64,000 bases of DNA from UBA5078 sp964538025 (GTDB taxonomy: Bacteria > Pseudomonadota > Gammaproteobacteria > Pseudomonadales > Pseudohongiellaceae), in NCBI GenBank assembly GCA_964538025.1, contig CAZICZ010000005.1, forward strand, positions 124,001 to 188,000. The letters run 5' to 3'. The position numbers and the translations under genes were made by a program. The notes under the pieces were generated by a model. It ran no database searches. It was not told where the DNA came from and was given only the letters and a program-made list of their open reading frames with translations. Below, in pieces: positions 44,468-53,729 of this stretch. Numbering within the stretch: the stretch's first letter is position 1; every line of letters starts with the position of its first letter.

Positions 44468-46144
44468 TCAGGCGACGCGGCGCTCCCGGCTCTCACTAAG
44501 CAGCTGGCTGGCGGCCCGTAACAGCGCGTTCAGGGAGGAGGAGACGATGTCGCGACTGATCGCCACACCGGTATAGCGTGTATTGCTGTCCTTGAGCTGG
44601 ATATAGGTCACGGCTTCTGCATCCGCGCCCTGCCCCAGGGCGTGCTCGCCGTATTCCATGATCTCGAAGGAGGCGCCCGTCTGCTTCTGCAACGCTTCCA
44701 CGAAGGCGTCCAGCACGCCGTCGCCTTCGCCTTCCACGCTCAGGTATTCGCCAAAGCAGTTGATACCGGCCTTGAAGGACTCGCGCCCGCCTTCGTTGGC
44801 GCGCTGCATGCTGAAGCTGTCCAGCCGCACCGGGTGAGACGCATCCAGATAATGCTGCTTGAACAAGGCCCAGATGGCATCGGGAGAAATCTCCTGTCCG
44901 GTATCCTCCGCCTCCTTCTGCACCACGCGGGAAAACTCGATCTGCAGCCAGCGCGGCAACTGGAAGCCGAATTTGCTGGCCAGCACGTAGGCGACGCCGC
45001 CCTTGCCCGACTGGCTATTGACGCGAATCACGTCCTGATAGGTGCGGCCCAAATCCCGCGGGTCGATCGGCAGATAGGCAATCTCCCAGGGCGCGCCTTC
45101 CTGATAGATGTCCAGGCACTTCTTGATGGCATCCTGGTGGCTGCCGGAAAACGCGGTAAATACCAGGTCGCCGGAATACGGCTGACGGGGGTGCACATCG
45201 ATGGCGGTGCAGCTCTTCACCACGCTGACAATCTTGTCCATGTCGCGCAGGTCCAGCGTTGGATCAATGCCCTGGCTGTACAGGTTCATCGCCATGACCA
45301 CGATATCCATGTTGCCGGTGCGCTCACCGTTGCCCAGCAGGGTGCCCTCGACACGCTGGGCGCCCGCCATGACGCCCAATTCGGCGGCAGCAACGGCGCA
45401 TCCGCGGTCATTGTGGGTGTGCAGACTCACGATGATGGCGTCGCGATTTTTGACATGCTGACAGAACCATTCGATCTGGTCGGCGTAGACATTCGGTGTC
45501 GCCATCTCGACCGTCGACGGCAGGTTGAAAATCACGGGCTTTGCAGGAGTGGGCTGCCAGACGGCCGACACAGCGTCGCAGACCTCCACCGCAAATTCGG
45601 GTTCGGTGCCGGTAAAGCTCTCCGGAGAATACTGGAAGGTCCAGTCCGTTTCCGGTGCCAGCTCCGCACAGCGCTTGACCTCCTTCGCCCCGTTGACCGC
45701 GATATTGATAATGCCGGCCTTGTCCAGTTTGAACACCTTTTCACGCTGCACCACCGAGGTGGAGTTGTACACGTGCAGAATGGCCTTCTTGACGCCCTTC
45801 AGGGATTCGAAGGTGCGCTGGATCAATTCGGGCCGCGCCTGCGTCAGCACCTGTACGGTGACATCGTCCGGAATGCGGTTTTCCTCGATCAGGCTGCGCA
45901 CGAAATCGAAATCCGGCTGTGAGGCCGCCGGGAATCCAATCTCTATCTCCTTGAAACCCACCTCCACCAGCAAATCGAACATGACCTTTTTCTGCATCAC
46001 GGACATGGGCTCGATCAGAGCCTGATTGCCGTCGCGCAGATCAACGCTACACCAGCGGGGTGCCTGACTGATGACGTTGTCCGGCCATGTGCGATTTTTG
46101 ATCGCGATAGGCTGGAAGGGCTTGTATTTGCGGTGGTCGTACAT
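44468..46144 (-). CDS. leuA: 2-isopropylmalate synthase (long form)
   Basis: 558 aa, the first enzyme of leucine synthesis, condensing acetyl-CoA with 2-oxoisovalerate. The barrel has the metal/substrate motif VDLRDGNQAL and the LHTHNDRGCAVAAAE and GNGERTGN segments. The C-terminal LeuA dimer domain (about 425-550) binds leucine for feedback inhibition. The length matches the 'type 2' LeuA of yeast and actinobacteria. The ATG at 46144 has AGGAGA six bases upstream. It is divergent from an Lrp-type regulator that may control it. Confidence 0.96.
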   Translation of the reverse strand: MYDHRKYKPFQPIAIKNRTWPDNVISQAPRWCSVDLRDGNQALIEPMSVMQKKVMFDLLVEVGFKEIEIGFPAASQPDFDFVRSLIEENRIPDDVTVQVLTQARPELIQRTFESLKGVKKAILHVYNSTSVVQREKVFKLDKAGIINIAVNGAKEVKRCAELAPETDWTFQYSPESFTGTEPEFAVEVCDAVSAVWQPTPAKPVIFNLPSTVEMATPNVYADQIEWFCQHVKNRDAIIVSLHTHNDRGCAVAAAELGVMAGAQRVEGTLLGNGERTGNMDIVVMAMNLYSQGIDPTLDLRDMDKIVSVVKSCTAIDVHPRQPYSGDLVFTAFSGSHQDAIKKCLDIYQEGAPWEIAYLPIDPRDLGRTYQDVIRVNSQSGKGGVAYVLASKFGFQLPRWLQIEFSRVVQKEAEDTGQEISPDAIWALFKQHYLDASHPVRLDSFSMQRANEGGRESFKAGINCFGEYLSVEGEGDGVLDAFVEALQKQTGASFEIMEYGEHALGQGADAEAVTYIQLKDSNTRYTGVAISRDIVSSSLNALLRAASQLLSESRERRVA

Positions 46145-46352
46145 GAAGTCTCTCCTGTGGCTCACCTTCACAAGGGACGAAGGGGTGAACGCTTTGACTG
46201 GGGAGAAGCTTAAACAAGTCGCATGAGTTTTTCTCACTTTTTTAGCCAGAAAAACCCGCACTTATTGGCGTATTACTCTATTTAATATATTTTAAGTAGC
46301 GTTTTATACCCTCATTTAAAGAAAGCCAAGAATTTCCCTTCAAGGAGCCACG

Positions 46353-46835
46353 ATGGACAGACTGGACAAACGCATCCTGCAAGAACTGCAACGTGACGGC
46401 GGCCTGACCAATGCCGAGCTGGCGGAGCGGGTCGGTCTCTCGGCCACACCCTGCGCACGGCGCGTCAAGCAATTGCAGGAAGAAGGGATCATCGAGCGGC
46501 ATCTGGTACAGCTGAACGCCTCGAAACTGGGCCTGAAACTCCACGCCCTGGTGCAGATCAGCATGGACAAGCACACGCCGGACCGGTTCGAGCATTTTGA
46601 AGCGGAGGTGAAAAAACACCCGGAGGTGACGGAGCTGCTTCTGATCACGGGACAATCGGCGGACTATCTGCTCAAGCTGGTGGTGCCCGACATGGAGCAT
46701 TACCACGACTTTCTGCTGAACAAGATCACGCGGATTGAAGGCGTCGCCGATGTGCACTCCAGCTTTATCATGCGCCACGTGATCGACCGCACCGCCCTGC
46801 CGCTGGACTACATGGCCCTACAAAGCCGCGGCTAG
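46353..46835 (+). CDS. Lrp/AsnC-family transcriptional regulator
   Basis: 160 aa. The N-terminal helix-turn-helix (LDKRILQELQRDGGLTNAELAERVGLS, cores RILQEL and ELAERVGLS) is followed by the RAM ligand domain (about 65-150). AAGGAG lies six bases before the ATG. It is divergent from leuA across a 208-bp AT-rich gap, which suggests it senses leucine or another amino acid and controls leuA. The regulated target is inferred. Confidence 0.93.
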   Translation: MDRLDKRILQELQRDGGLTNAELAERVGLSATPCARRVKQLQEEGIIERHLVQLNASKLGLKLHALVQISMDKHTPDRFEHFEAEVKKHPEVTELLLITGQSADYLLKLVVPDMEHYHDFLLNKITRIEGVADVHSSFIMRHVIDRTALPLDYMALQSRG

Positions 46836-46842
46836 CGCGGCA

Positions 46843-47664
46843 TCAGAAGAAGTGCTTGACCTTGTCCTTGTAGGAACGGCTCATCTTCAGGGAAGAGCCG
46901 CAGCTTAAAGTGAGATGGAACTCGCCGTTGATGTGAGAGGACACTTTTTCGACGCGGCTCAGATTCACGATGGTGGAGCGGTGCACGCGCTGGAACACGT
47001 TGGGGTCCAACTGGGCCTCCAGCTCCTTCATCGTGGTGCGCATGATGTAGGTTTGCCCCTGCACATGCACACACATGTAATCCCCGGCGGCGTCCACCCA
47101 GTCAATATCCCGCACCGGCACAAACGTGGTGGAGGAGCCATCCTTGATGGCCAGGCGATCCGAGTACTCCGACTTCTCGTCGGGGCTGCGCAGCCATTCA
47201 TCGATGGCCAGACGTGACTTGCCGGTAAGCCCGATGACGATGTCCAGCAGGCGCTCCTTTTCCAGCGCCGCCTGCTTGCTGGCCACCCGCTGCATCACGC
47301 GGTCCACGGCGCGTTGCAGCCGCTCGTCCTCGATGGGTTTGAGCAGGTAATCCACTGCGTTGGCCTTGAAGGCCTCGATGGCAAAGGCGTCATACGCCGT
47401 GACGAACACGATCATCGGCATATTGTCTTGCTGAAGTTGCTCTACGACCTCGAGCCCCGTCATGCCCGGCATCTGAATATCCAGAAAAACGAGGTCTGGC
47501 GCTTCCTCCGCAATGGCCGCCAATGCCTCCTTGCCGTTTTTGCATACCTGCACAATCTCCAGCCGTGGAAATTGGGCCAGCCGCATGGTCAGGCCCTTTC
47601 GCGCCAGGGACTCATCGTCCACCACGATGGCGCGTATTCGCGTGTCGCTGTCATTTTTTTTCAT
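46843..47664 (-). CDS. LytTR-type DNA-binding response regulator
   Basis: 273 aa. The receiver (about 9-125) has acidic residues DDE (16-18), phospho-Asp in LVFLDIQMPG (about 59) and Lys in LLKPIE. A long linker precedes the LytTR DNA-binding domain (about 170-268, VDAAGDYMCVHV, RVHRSTIVNLSRV). It overlaps the partner kinase by 14 bp. The pair resembles the AlgZ/AlgR and LytS/LytR groups. Its regulon is unknown; the gene is 7 bp from the convergent Lrp gene. Confidence 0.92.
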   Translation of the reverse strand: MKKNDSDTRIRAIVVDDESLARKGLTMRLAQFPRLEIVQVCKNGKEALAAIAEEAPDLVFLDIQMPGMTGLEVVEQLQQDNMPMIVFVTAYDAFAIEAFKANAVDYLLKPIEDERLQRAVDRVMQRVASKQAALEKERLLDIVIGLTGKSRLAIDEWLRSPDEKSEYSDRLAIKDGSSTTFVPVRDIDWVDAAGDYMCVHVQGQTYIMRTTMKELEAQLDPNVFQRVHRSTIVNLSRVEKVSSHINGEFHLTLSCGSSLKMSRSYKDKVKHFF

Positions 47665-48739
47665 AGGGAATCACTACCGTTACCAAGCACCCCCCTGCGG
47701 GGCCGGACGAAAATGCCAGAGAATGGGCAGAGCCGTAAATCTCTTTCAGACGGTTCCGGATATTTTTCAGACCAACGCCCCCTGTGCCACGATCAGGCGA
47801 ATCGATGCGCTGCATATCCGCGATCCCCGGACCATCGTCTTCCACCTCGATGATCAGTTTGCCATGCTCTACCCAGGCGCGGATTCCCAGAGAGCCCCCG
47901 TCCTCGCTCCGCGCGATGGCATGCTTGATGGCGTTCTCGATCAGGGGCTGCAACAGCATGCTCGGCACCTTGGCGATCTCCGCCGCGGGCGCAATGGCAA
48001 TGTCCACGCGCATGCGCTCCTCGAAGCGGACTTTTTCAATGTCCAGATAAAGCCGCACGGAGGTCAGCTCGGTCTGTAGCGCCACGAGCTCGAGCGGGTC
48101 ATTGTCCAGCGAATAGCGCAGGAACTGGCTCAGCTTGGTAAGCATGCTGTTGGCGGTGCTGCTCTCTTTCTGCAAGACCAAGGTCGAAATGGCATTGAGC
48201 GTGTTGAAGAGGAAATGCGGGTTCAGCTGGTACCGCAGCATCCGCAGCTGCGCCTCGTGCGCCAGTGCCTCGGAACGCAGGCTCTTGGTTTTTTCCGCCT
48301 GAAACAGCCGGTAATACTTCAGGCAGAAGTAGAGCACGCTCCACACCAACAGGAACACATAGGGAAAAGGCAGCAGGAAGGAGCCCGACACCAGCCCGTA
48401 GCCGGTGAGGTCCACGGCACTGCCGATTTCCGTCTCGGTGATGGCCTCTTTGACGCCCAGCCACAGAAAGGCGAGCAGGTAGGACCCCAGCACAACAGTG
48501 GCAATGCGGATGACCGGATTGAGCTCCCACACCGCGCGATACATGTAGCGCAGCACGGTGGTCAGCAGCATGCCCACGGCCGCGTCAACGGCAAAGATGC
48601 CCACGCGGGGCGCGATATATTCAACGGGGACAAAACTGAGATCACGCAGGACGAGAAGGATGACCCAGAAGCTCCAGCCGGCCAGCTGGAAGAGCCAGAA
48701 CTGAGCACTCAGGCTCGGCCACGAGGGCGTGCTGCTCAT
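47651..48739 (-). CDS. LytS/YehU-type sensor histidine kinase
   Basis: 362 aa. Five to six N-terminal transmembrane helices (about 15-150) are followed by a coiled segment and the His_kinase domain with the phospho-acceptor in LNPHFLFNTLNAIS. The ATPase domain has LLQPLIENAIKHA and EDDGPGI. It phosphorylates the LytTR regulator that follows. ATG at 48739 has GGAGG seven bases upstream; the longer reading is not supported. The signal it detects is unknown. Confidence 0.92.
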   Translation of the reverse strand: MSSTPSWPSLSAQFWLFQLAGWSFWVILLVLRDLSFVPVEYIAPRVGIFAVDAAVGMLLTTVLRYMYRAVWELNPVIRIATVVLGSYLLAFLWLGVKEAITETEIGSAVDLTGYGLVSGSFLLPFPYVFLLVWSVLYFCLKYYRLFQAEKTKSLRSEALAHEAQLRMLRYQLNPHFLFNTLNAISTLVLQKESSTANSMLTKLSQFLRYSLDNDPLELVALQTELTSVRLYLDIEKVRFEERMRVDIAIAPAAEIAKVPSMLLQPLIENAIKHAIARSEDGGSLGIRAWVEHGKLIIEVEDDGPGIADMQRIDSPDRGTGGVGLKNIRNRLKEIYGSAHSLAFSSGPAGGCLVTVVIPYEKK

Positions 48740-48771
48740 GCGGGGTCCTCCGCAGGGTGTGGGGAGAGCAT

Positions 48772-48798
48772 GGGTGGCAGACAGGACGCCTGCCACCC
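48772..48798 (-). repeat. 9-bp perfect hairpin between mdh and the kinase gene
   Basis: GGGTGGCAG (48772-48780) and CTGCCACCC (48790-48798) pair across nine bases. There is no T run, so it is not a classical terminator; it may slow transcription or protect the mdh 3' end. Confidence 0.45.
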
Positions 48799-48806
48799 GT
48801 CAGGCA

Positions 48807-49784
48807 TCAGGGCAGCAGTGCGGCGACGGCGTCGCGCTCTTCGGCCAGTTCCTTTTCTGTCTTTTGCATCAGGTCGCGGCTGAACGCGCTGATCTCCAGC
48901 CCTTCAACGACCTTGTACTGACCGTTTTCGCAGGTCACCGGGAAGGAATAGATCAGGCCCTTGGTAATGCCGTAAGCGCCTTCGCTGTGAATGCCCATGC
49001 TGACGATCTTGCCGTTGGTGCCCAGCGCCCAATCGCGGATGTGGTCAATCGCCGCATTCGCCGCAGAGGCCGCACTGGACAGACCGCGCGCCTTGATGAT
49101 CGCGGCGCCGCGCTGCTGCACTGTCGGGATGAAATCAGACACCAGCCAGTTGTGCTCGACGAGGTCCGTGGCTTTTTTGCCCGCGACGCTCGCGTGATGC
49201 ACATCCGGGTACTGCGTCGAGGAGTGGTTCCCCCAAATGATCAGGCCCTCCACGTCGGTGCTGTGCTTGCCAGTCTTGGCGGCCAGCTGGGCGATGGCGC
49301 GGTTGTGGTCCAGACGTGTCATGGCGGTGAACTGGCCGGGCTTGAGATCCGGCGCATTGCGGTAGGCAATCAGCGCATTGGTGTTGGCCGGGTTGCCGAC
49401 GACCAGCACTTTGACGTTGCGGCTGGCGTGGTCATTGATCGCCTTGCCCTGTACGGAGAAGATTGCCGCGTTCGCTTCCAGCAGGTCTTTACGCTCCATG
49501 CCTGGGCCGCGAGGACGTGCGCCCACCAACAGACAGTAATCGGCGTCCTTGAATGCCACTTCCGGCTTGTCGGTTTGCACAATGCCATGCACCAGCGGGA
49601 AGGCGCAGTCTTCCAGCTCCATCACGACGCCTTGCAGCGCGCCGAGGGCGGGCGTGATCTCCAGCAGTTGCAGAATCACGGGCTGGTCTTTCCCCAGCAT
49701 GTCGCCAGCGGCAATGCGAAAGAGCAGTGAATAACTAATCTGACCTGCGGCGCCGGTCACGGCCACTCGTACGGGTGATTTCAT
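48807..49784 (-). CDS. mdh: malate dehydrogenase
   Basis: 325 aa, NAD-dependent TCA-cycle enzyme. The nucleotide motif TGAAGQISYSLL (10-21), VGARPRGPGMERKDLL (substrate loop with Arg), the LDHNRA segment and the catalytic-His block IIWGNHSSTQYPD place it in the cytoplasmic-type MDH group found in many proteobacteria. The gene stands alone. A TATACT -10 lies about 60 bp upstream. Confidence 0.97.
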   Translation of the reverse strand: MKSPVRVAVTGAAGQISYSLLFRIAAGDMLGKDQPVILQLLEITPALGALQGVVMELEDCAFPLVHGIVQTDKPEVAFKDADYCLLVGARPRGPGMERKDLLEANAAIFSVQGKAINDHASRNVKVLVVGNPANTNALIAYRNAPDLKPGQFTAMTRLDHNRAIAQLAAKTGKHSTDVEGLIIWGNHSSTQYPDVHHASVAGKKATDLVEHNWLVSDFIPTVQQRGAAIIKARGLSSAASAANAAIDHIRDWALGTNGKIVSMGIHSEGAYGITKGLIYSFPVTCENGQYKVVEGLEISAFSRDLMQKTEKELAEERDAVAALLP

Positions 49785-49843
49785 AGCAGTCTGTTAATCC
49801 TTGATAGAGAAGTGGGTGGAAAAGCCTTGAAAGAAGGCGGCAG

Positions 49844-49849
49844 AGTATA
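49844..49849 (-). promoter_or_regulatory. putative -10 of mdh
   Basis: TATACT on the minus strand, 60 bases before the mdh ATG, in an otherwise featureless gap. The -35 is weak. Confidence 0.35.
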
Positions 49850-49916
49850 ACAAAGAAATCCCACAGGGTCGCCAGCGCCGCCTGTGGCGCACGCATCCGC
49901 CGGACTGACCGGCGCC

Positions 49917-50957
49917 CTAATAAAGAAGCATCGCGTCGCCATAACTGAAGAAGCGATAGCGCTGCGCTACCGCCTCACGGTAGGCATGCAGAATCTGCTC
50001 GCGCCCCGCGAACGCACTGACCAGCATCATGAGCGTGGATTCCGACAAGTGGAAGTTGGTGATCATCGCGTCCACGACCCGAAACGAATATCCCGGATAG
50101 ATGAAGATGTCTGTCTCGCCTTCGAAAGGCGCAATCAGCGCATCCGTCGAGCGCTGGGCAGCACTTTCAAGCGTGCGCACCGAGGTCGTTCCCACCGCGA
50201 CCACACGCCCTCCCCGCGCTTTACAGGCGAGGATCTGATCGCACACCGCGCGATCGATAGCAATGCGCTCGCTGTGCATCTGATGTTCCAGCACGTTATC
50301 GACCCGCACCGGCTGAAAGGTCCCCGACCCCACGTGCAGCGTCACCTGCGCCTGCTCCACTCCCTTGTCGCGAAGGCGCTGCAACAGCGCCTCATCAAAA
50401 TGCAGCCCCGCCGTGGGCGCGGCCACCGCACCGGGCGTGCTGTTATACACCGTCTGATAGCGCTCACGATCTTCGCGTTCGTCCTGGCGCTTGATGTATG
50501 GAGGCAGAGGCATGTGTCCGAAACGCTCCAGCGCCGCCGTCAGCGGTACCGATGTGGCAAAGCGCAGATGAAAAAACTCCCCGTCACGCCCCAGCACCTC
50601 CGCACTCAGCACGTCTTCATCGGGCCCCGGAAACTCAAGACGCATCCCCGGCTTTGGCGACTTGCTCGCGCGCACTTGCGCCAACGCCTCGACATCGTTC
50701 AGCACACGCTCGATCAACACTTCGATCTTGCCACCGCTGGCCTTGTGCCCCAGCAGCCTGGCGGGGATGACGCGCGTGTTGTTGAACACAAGGAGATCCC
50801 CCGGATTAAGGTAATCGAGCACATCCGTGAACTGCCGATGTGCCAGTTCTCCTGTCATACGAAGCATGCACAACAGCCGGCTGGCCGTGCGTTCGGGGGC
50901 AGGAAAATGCGCAATCAGCTCATCGGGAAGCTCGTATCGGAAATCGGACAAACGCAT
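49917..50957 (-). CDS. queA: S-adenosylmethionine:tRNA ribosyltransferase-isomerase
   Basis: 346 aa, which makes epoxyqueuosine in tRNA from the ribosyl moiety of SAM. The start MRLSDFRYELPDELIAHFP is the canonical N-terminus and fixes the start at 50957; the longer frame is not supported. VFNNTRVIPARL, APTAGLHFDEALL and VGTTSVRTLES are present. In most relatives tgt, yajC and secD follow; here mdh follows, so that cluster is broken. Confidence 0.96.
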   Translation of the reverse strand: MRLSDFRYELPDELIAHFPAPERTASRLLCMLRMTGELAHRQFTDVLDYLNPGDLLVFNNTRVIPARLLGHKASGGKIEVLIERVLNDVEALAQVRASKSPKPGMRLEFPGPDEDVLSAEVLGRDGEFFHLRFATSVPLTAALERFGHMPLPPYIKRQDEREDRERYQTVYNSTPGAVAAPTAGLHFDEALLQRLRDKGVEQAQVTLHVGSGTFQPVRVDNVLEHQMHSERIAIDRAVCDQILACKARGGRVVAVGTTSVRTLESAAQRSTDALIAPFEGETDIFIYPGYSFRVVDAMITNFHLSESTLMMLVSAFAGREQILHAYREAVAQRYRFFSYGDAMLLY

Positions 50958-51037
50958 GAAAAAGCAGCCTGAAATGCAAGACAGAAACGGGCAGCGAGTG
51001 TGCCGCAACTGGCCGCCAAAACCAAGTTTTCCGGCCA

Positions 51038-51065
51038 TTGCGCGCCGAAATTTAGCTGTTATAAT
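51038..51065 (+). promoter_or_regulatory. putative promoter of tRNA-Leu
   Basis: A perfect TATAAT (51060-51065) lies 16 bases before the tRNA 5' end. TTGCGC (51038-51043) at 16-base spacing is a weak -35. Confidence 0.5.
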
Positions 51066-51081
51066 GGCGGCCCTTCCAAGT

Positions 51082-51168
51082 GCCGGGGTGGCGAAATTGG
51101 TAGACGCGCCGGATTCAAAATCCGGTTCTAGTGATAGAGTGCCGGTTCAAGTCCGGCTCCCGGTACCA
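51082..51168 (+). tRNA. tRNA-Leu (anticodon CAA)
   Basis: 87 bases including encoded CCA (51166-51168). The acceptor GCCGGGG pairs with TCCCGGT, discriminator A. The anticodon stem CCGGA/TCCGG closes the loop TTCAAAA, anticodon CAA at 51116-51118. A long variable arm (TCTAGTGATAGA region) and GGTTCAAGTCC T-arm are as expected for leucine tRNA. An AT-rich island begins soon after its 3' end, a usual place for integration. Confidence 0.95.
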
Positions 51169-51578
51169 GCACTTTTCGGTTGATTCCAACCGCGAAATTT
51201 CAAAAATTCTTCTTCTTTCTTTCCCTTGCTGACGACCTTGTCCTCGGTTCGGTTTCGCGTGTCCGGCTTTTGGGTATGTTGATGGCAGGATTGCCGGACC
51301 GGGGAGTTCTATAGTCCAGTTCTGGGGGTGGCCTAGAGGGTCAGATTTGGCTCGGAAAACTTTTGGGGTCAATCGACGCAACCGACGACTCGACGCCCAG
51401 TCAGAGGGGCCTTGGAGGTATCCGAAATATTGTGAAATATCTTGTTGTCATTGGGCAGCGAATGGCAGTAGATTCCCATTAAATTAGCGGGAAGAGTGTA
51501 CCAATACGCTTATCCAAATAACTGAACATGCGTGCTATGTAAATATTATTGGGCATTGCGCGGCAGGAGCTGCAATTC
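51169..51578 (+). other. gene-free stretch after tRNA-Leu
   Basis: About 410 bases without a supported gene. A small inverted repeat (CGGTTG-ATTC-CAACCG, just after the tRNA) may end the tRNA transcript. From about 51420 the sequence becomes visibly AT-rich, which marks the left side of the island. I looked for a second copy of the tRNA 3' end further right and did not find one. Confidence 0.5.
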
Positions 51579-52433
51579 ATGAATGATGAAGTTACAAAAT
51601 CAATTTTGTCTAATATCCAGGATCGGGCGGTTAGCCCTCTTTTTGGCGCATTTGTAATTTCTTGGTCCCTGTGGAATTACAAATTCATTTTAGCGATCCT
51701 GGCCTTCATTCCCTTGGCAGAAAAGATTTCCTTCATCGAGCAGGTTCTGTATCCGGAGTTGTGTAGAAGCATTGTATTTCTCGGCGCTGGGCCGATACTG
51801 ACGTCATTAGGGTTCATATTCGGATATCCATACCCCGCCAGATTGGTTTTTCGCTTCTGGCGTCAAAAGCAAAAAGAGCTACGCGATATTCGGCTGAGCA
51901 TTGAGAACGAATAGCTTTTAACTCTCGAAGAGTCAAAGCGTATTAGACGACAAATCATAGGAATTCAAACGGACTATGATCAACAGATTCGGACGCTAGA
52001 GGATGAGCTTGAGAGATACAAATCGGAGTTAACTTCGAAGGATGCGGAGATCGAGAGAATGCATGAGGACTTCTCTACTTCTCTGTCTGCAGAGAGGGGC
52101 GTTGCAAATCCGAGTTCCGATGTATCCGACAATGAAATTTCAGATGCCGTAAGGCAGCGCCCATATCGGCTGCAATTTAATCCCAAGAAAGGTAGGGATG
52201 GCTCGAAGATCATCATGTTTGGTCCGAATGGAAAAATTCTGGAAGGGAGCAATCATAATGAAAGCTCATGGAGGGCGCATAACGGACGGTTAGAGCTGCT
52301 CAATAGTGATGGCAAGGTATTTAGCAGGTTCAAGTTTGACCTGTCGACGAAATTATTCCTACACACTAATGAGTCGGATACGCTTTCAATCAAAGGGCAA
52401 TATCTGGTTCCGGAGCCAAGTGCTGCCCAATAA
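51579..52433 (+). pseudogene. membrane/coiled-coil protein interrupted by an in-frame amber codon
   Basis: The reading frame runs for 285 codons from ATG 51579 (AGGAG nine bases upstream) to TAA at 52431-52433, broken only by TAG at 51912-51914. Before the stop are two transmembrane helices (about 25-48 and 63-84) and a basic start of a helix. After it, in the same frame, come a heptad-rich coiled coil (LEDELERYKSELTSKDAEIE) and a beta-rich C-terminal domain (about 195-285) with FGPNGKILEG and LLNSDGKVFS. That the coil continues across the stop shows one ancestral gene. It is either a pseudogene or a readthrough product. I recognise no family. Confidence 0.7.
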
Positions 52434-52569
52434 CAAACTGATACTGAGCGAAAAAAGTATATCGTCATGACTTTTAAAAAGTTCGCAAAAGCCACGCCCA
52501 AAAATTTTTGCACCAGATCAGAGCGATAGAATTAGTAACTCAATCCAGCGCCTTAATAGAGAATTAAAA

Positions 52570-53244
52570 ATGAGTATTCTTAAATATATAGCTCACAGCA
52601 GGAAGGCAATTGGAATCGCTCAAGGATTTGGATGGCGTCCGGCAGCAAGATATAAAAACATCAGAGATGTAAGATGCTTTTCCTTTAAAGAAAATGGATT
52701 TCTAGATATTAATTGGAAAAACTATTCCTTCGAAAAACATTTAGAAGCAACAAAGCTTCTTCTCCCAAAGATTACAATCGCAAGAGACATTGAGTGCATA
52801 TTTCAGCTTGATAGCATATTAAGGGAAGCAGAAACTCTTCTTAAATTTTCTGAACACGTATCATTCGTTCCAAAAGACATTAATCTAAATGGAAGAATTT
52901 CAGAATTAATTCCAAAAGAATATCTGTTGGCATATAGCGTTCCAACAAAATATGGAGGAACTTCGGTTTCAATAGAAAGCTTTGATAGACCTGTAAATTT
53001 ATTAGGTGGACGTCCTGACATACAAAGACAGCTTGCGAATGAGTTAGAAATATTCTCAATAGATTGCAATAGATTTACATTAGACGCTCAGTTTGGAGAC
53101 TACTTCGATGGAGAAAAATTTCGCCCACACCCTTTTGGCGGTTATGAGAATTGCCTGATAGATTCCATAAAGAACATCAATATTTTGTGGGAAAATTACA
53201 CTGCGCCTCAGGACGTCACTGAAGCACTGGAGAATGTGATATGA
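52570..53244 (+). CDS. unknown cytosolic protein, TIM-barrel/TGT-like (DUF6610-like)
   Basis: 224 aa, no signal or membrane segment. The order of short strands and helices (FLDINW, KITIARDIE, HVSFVPKD, YLLAYSVPT, VNLLGGRPDIQRQL, IFSIDCNRFTLDA, then HPFGGYENC) suggests an incomplete TIM barrel. I recall this pattern as the DUF6610 family, possibly related to tRNA-guanine transglycosylase-type barrels, but this must be checked. The gene is AT-rich, unlike the surroundings. Its stop overlaps the start of the membrane gene that follows (ATGA). The nearby queA acts in queuosine synthesis, which may be coincidence. Confidence 0.65.
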   Translation: MSILKYIAHSRKAIGIAQGFGWRPAARYKNIRDVRCFSFKENGFLDINWKNYSFEKHLEATKLLLPKITIARDIECIFQLDSILREAETLLKFSEHVSFVPKDINLNGRISELIPKEYLLAYSVPTKYGGTSVSIESFDRPVNLLGGRPDIQRQLANELEIFSIDCNRFTLDAQFGDYFDGEKFRPHPFGGYENCLIDSIKNINILWENYTAPQDVTEALENVI

Positions 53245-53729
53245 CTGAACGACAAGAATTTCTCCTCAGAATGTATGACCAGCTATTTAACGACATAAAT
53301 CGTCACATAATGGTTGTGTGGCAAAGTGTAGGAGTACTTATTGGTGCATTTACGATATTCGCACTAGTCGAGAAAAGTATAATTTCTCTTGATATTGCCG
53401 CTTCAATTATTTTACTTCTTTACTCCTGGTTACTTGCGCACTTATTCGATTCGTTATTTTGGTACAATCGAAACTTAGTCATCATAGCGAATATTGAAAG
53501 GCAGTTTCTTAGAACTTCCGACTTAACGGAAATACATTTTTATTTCGGCGAACATCGGAAAAAAAATAAAATGATTGAGCATTTACGCCTGCAAGTTTCA
53601 CTAGGCATTGCTCTGGGAGTAATTGCATGTATATATCACTTCTCCGAACGCGTAATACCAGGATTATCTTCGCCACTATCAAATTTTGAAATACTAAGAG
53701 CCTTACCCTATATCCTAGTCTCTTCCTAA
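53241..53729 (+). CDS. small membrane protein coupled to the DUF6610-like gene
   Basis: 162 aa with three hydrophobic helices (about 26-46, 49-70 and 122-140). A charged cytosolic segment (about 76-115) lies between the second and third (NLVIIANIERQFL, FYFGEHRKKNKM). It starts inside the stop codon of the preceding gene (ATGA), so the two are made together. The helix-helix-cytosol-helix layout is reminiscent of small membrane effectors of bacterial defence cassettes, but no family is recognised. Composition is strongly AT-rich, a sign of recent transfer. Confidence 0.62.
   Translation: MTERQEFLLRMYDQLFNDINRHIMVVWQSVGVLIGAFTIFALVEKSIISLDIAASIILLLYSWLLAHLFDSLFWYNRNLVIIANIERQFLRTSDLTEIHFYFGEHRKKNKMIEHLRLQVSLGIALGVIACIYHFSERVIPGLSSPLSNFEILRALPYILVSS

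Noticed and set aside
44642..45922. 426-codon open frame antisense to leuA
   Set aside because: It is a shadow of the well-matched leuA frame; no ribosome site and no protein-like pattern.
46284..46299. TTTAAT-ATAT-TTTAAG between leuA and the Lrp gene as another PmrA-type box
   Set aside because: The half-sites are separated by four bases, not five, and the stretch is simply AT-rich; a promoter region is more likely.
46145..46300. Leucine-rich leader peptide before leuA
   Set aside because: The only short frame reads MRLV and stops; no Leu codon run and no terminator hairpin are seen.
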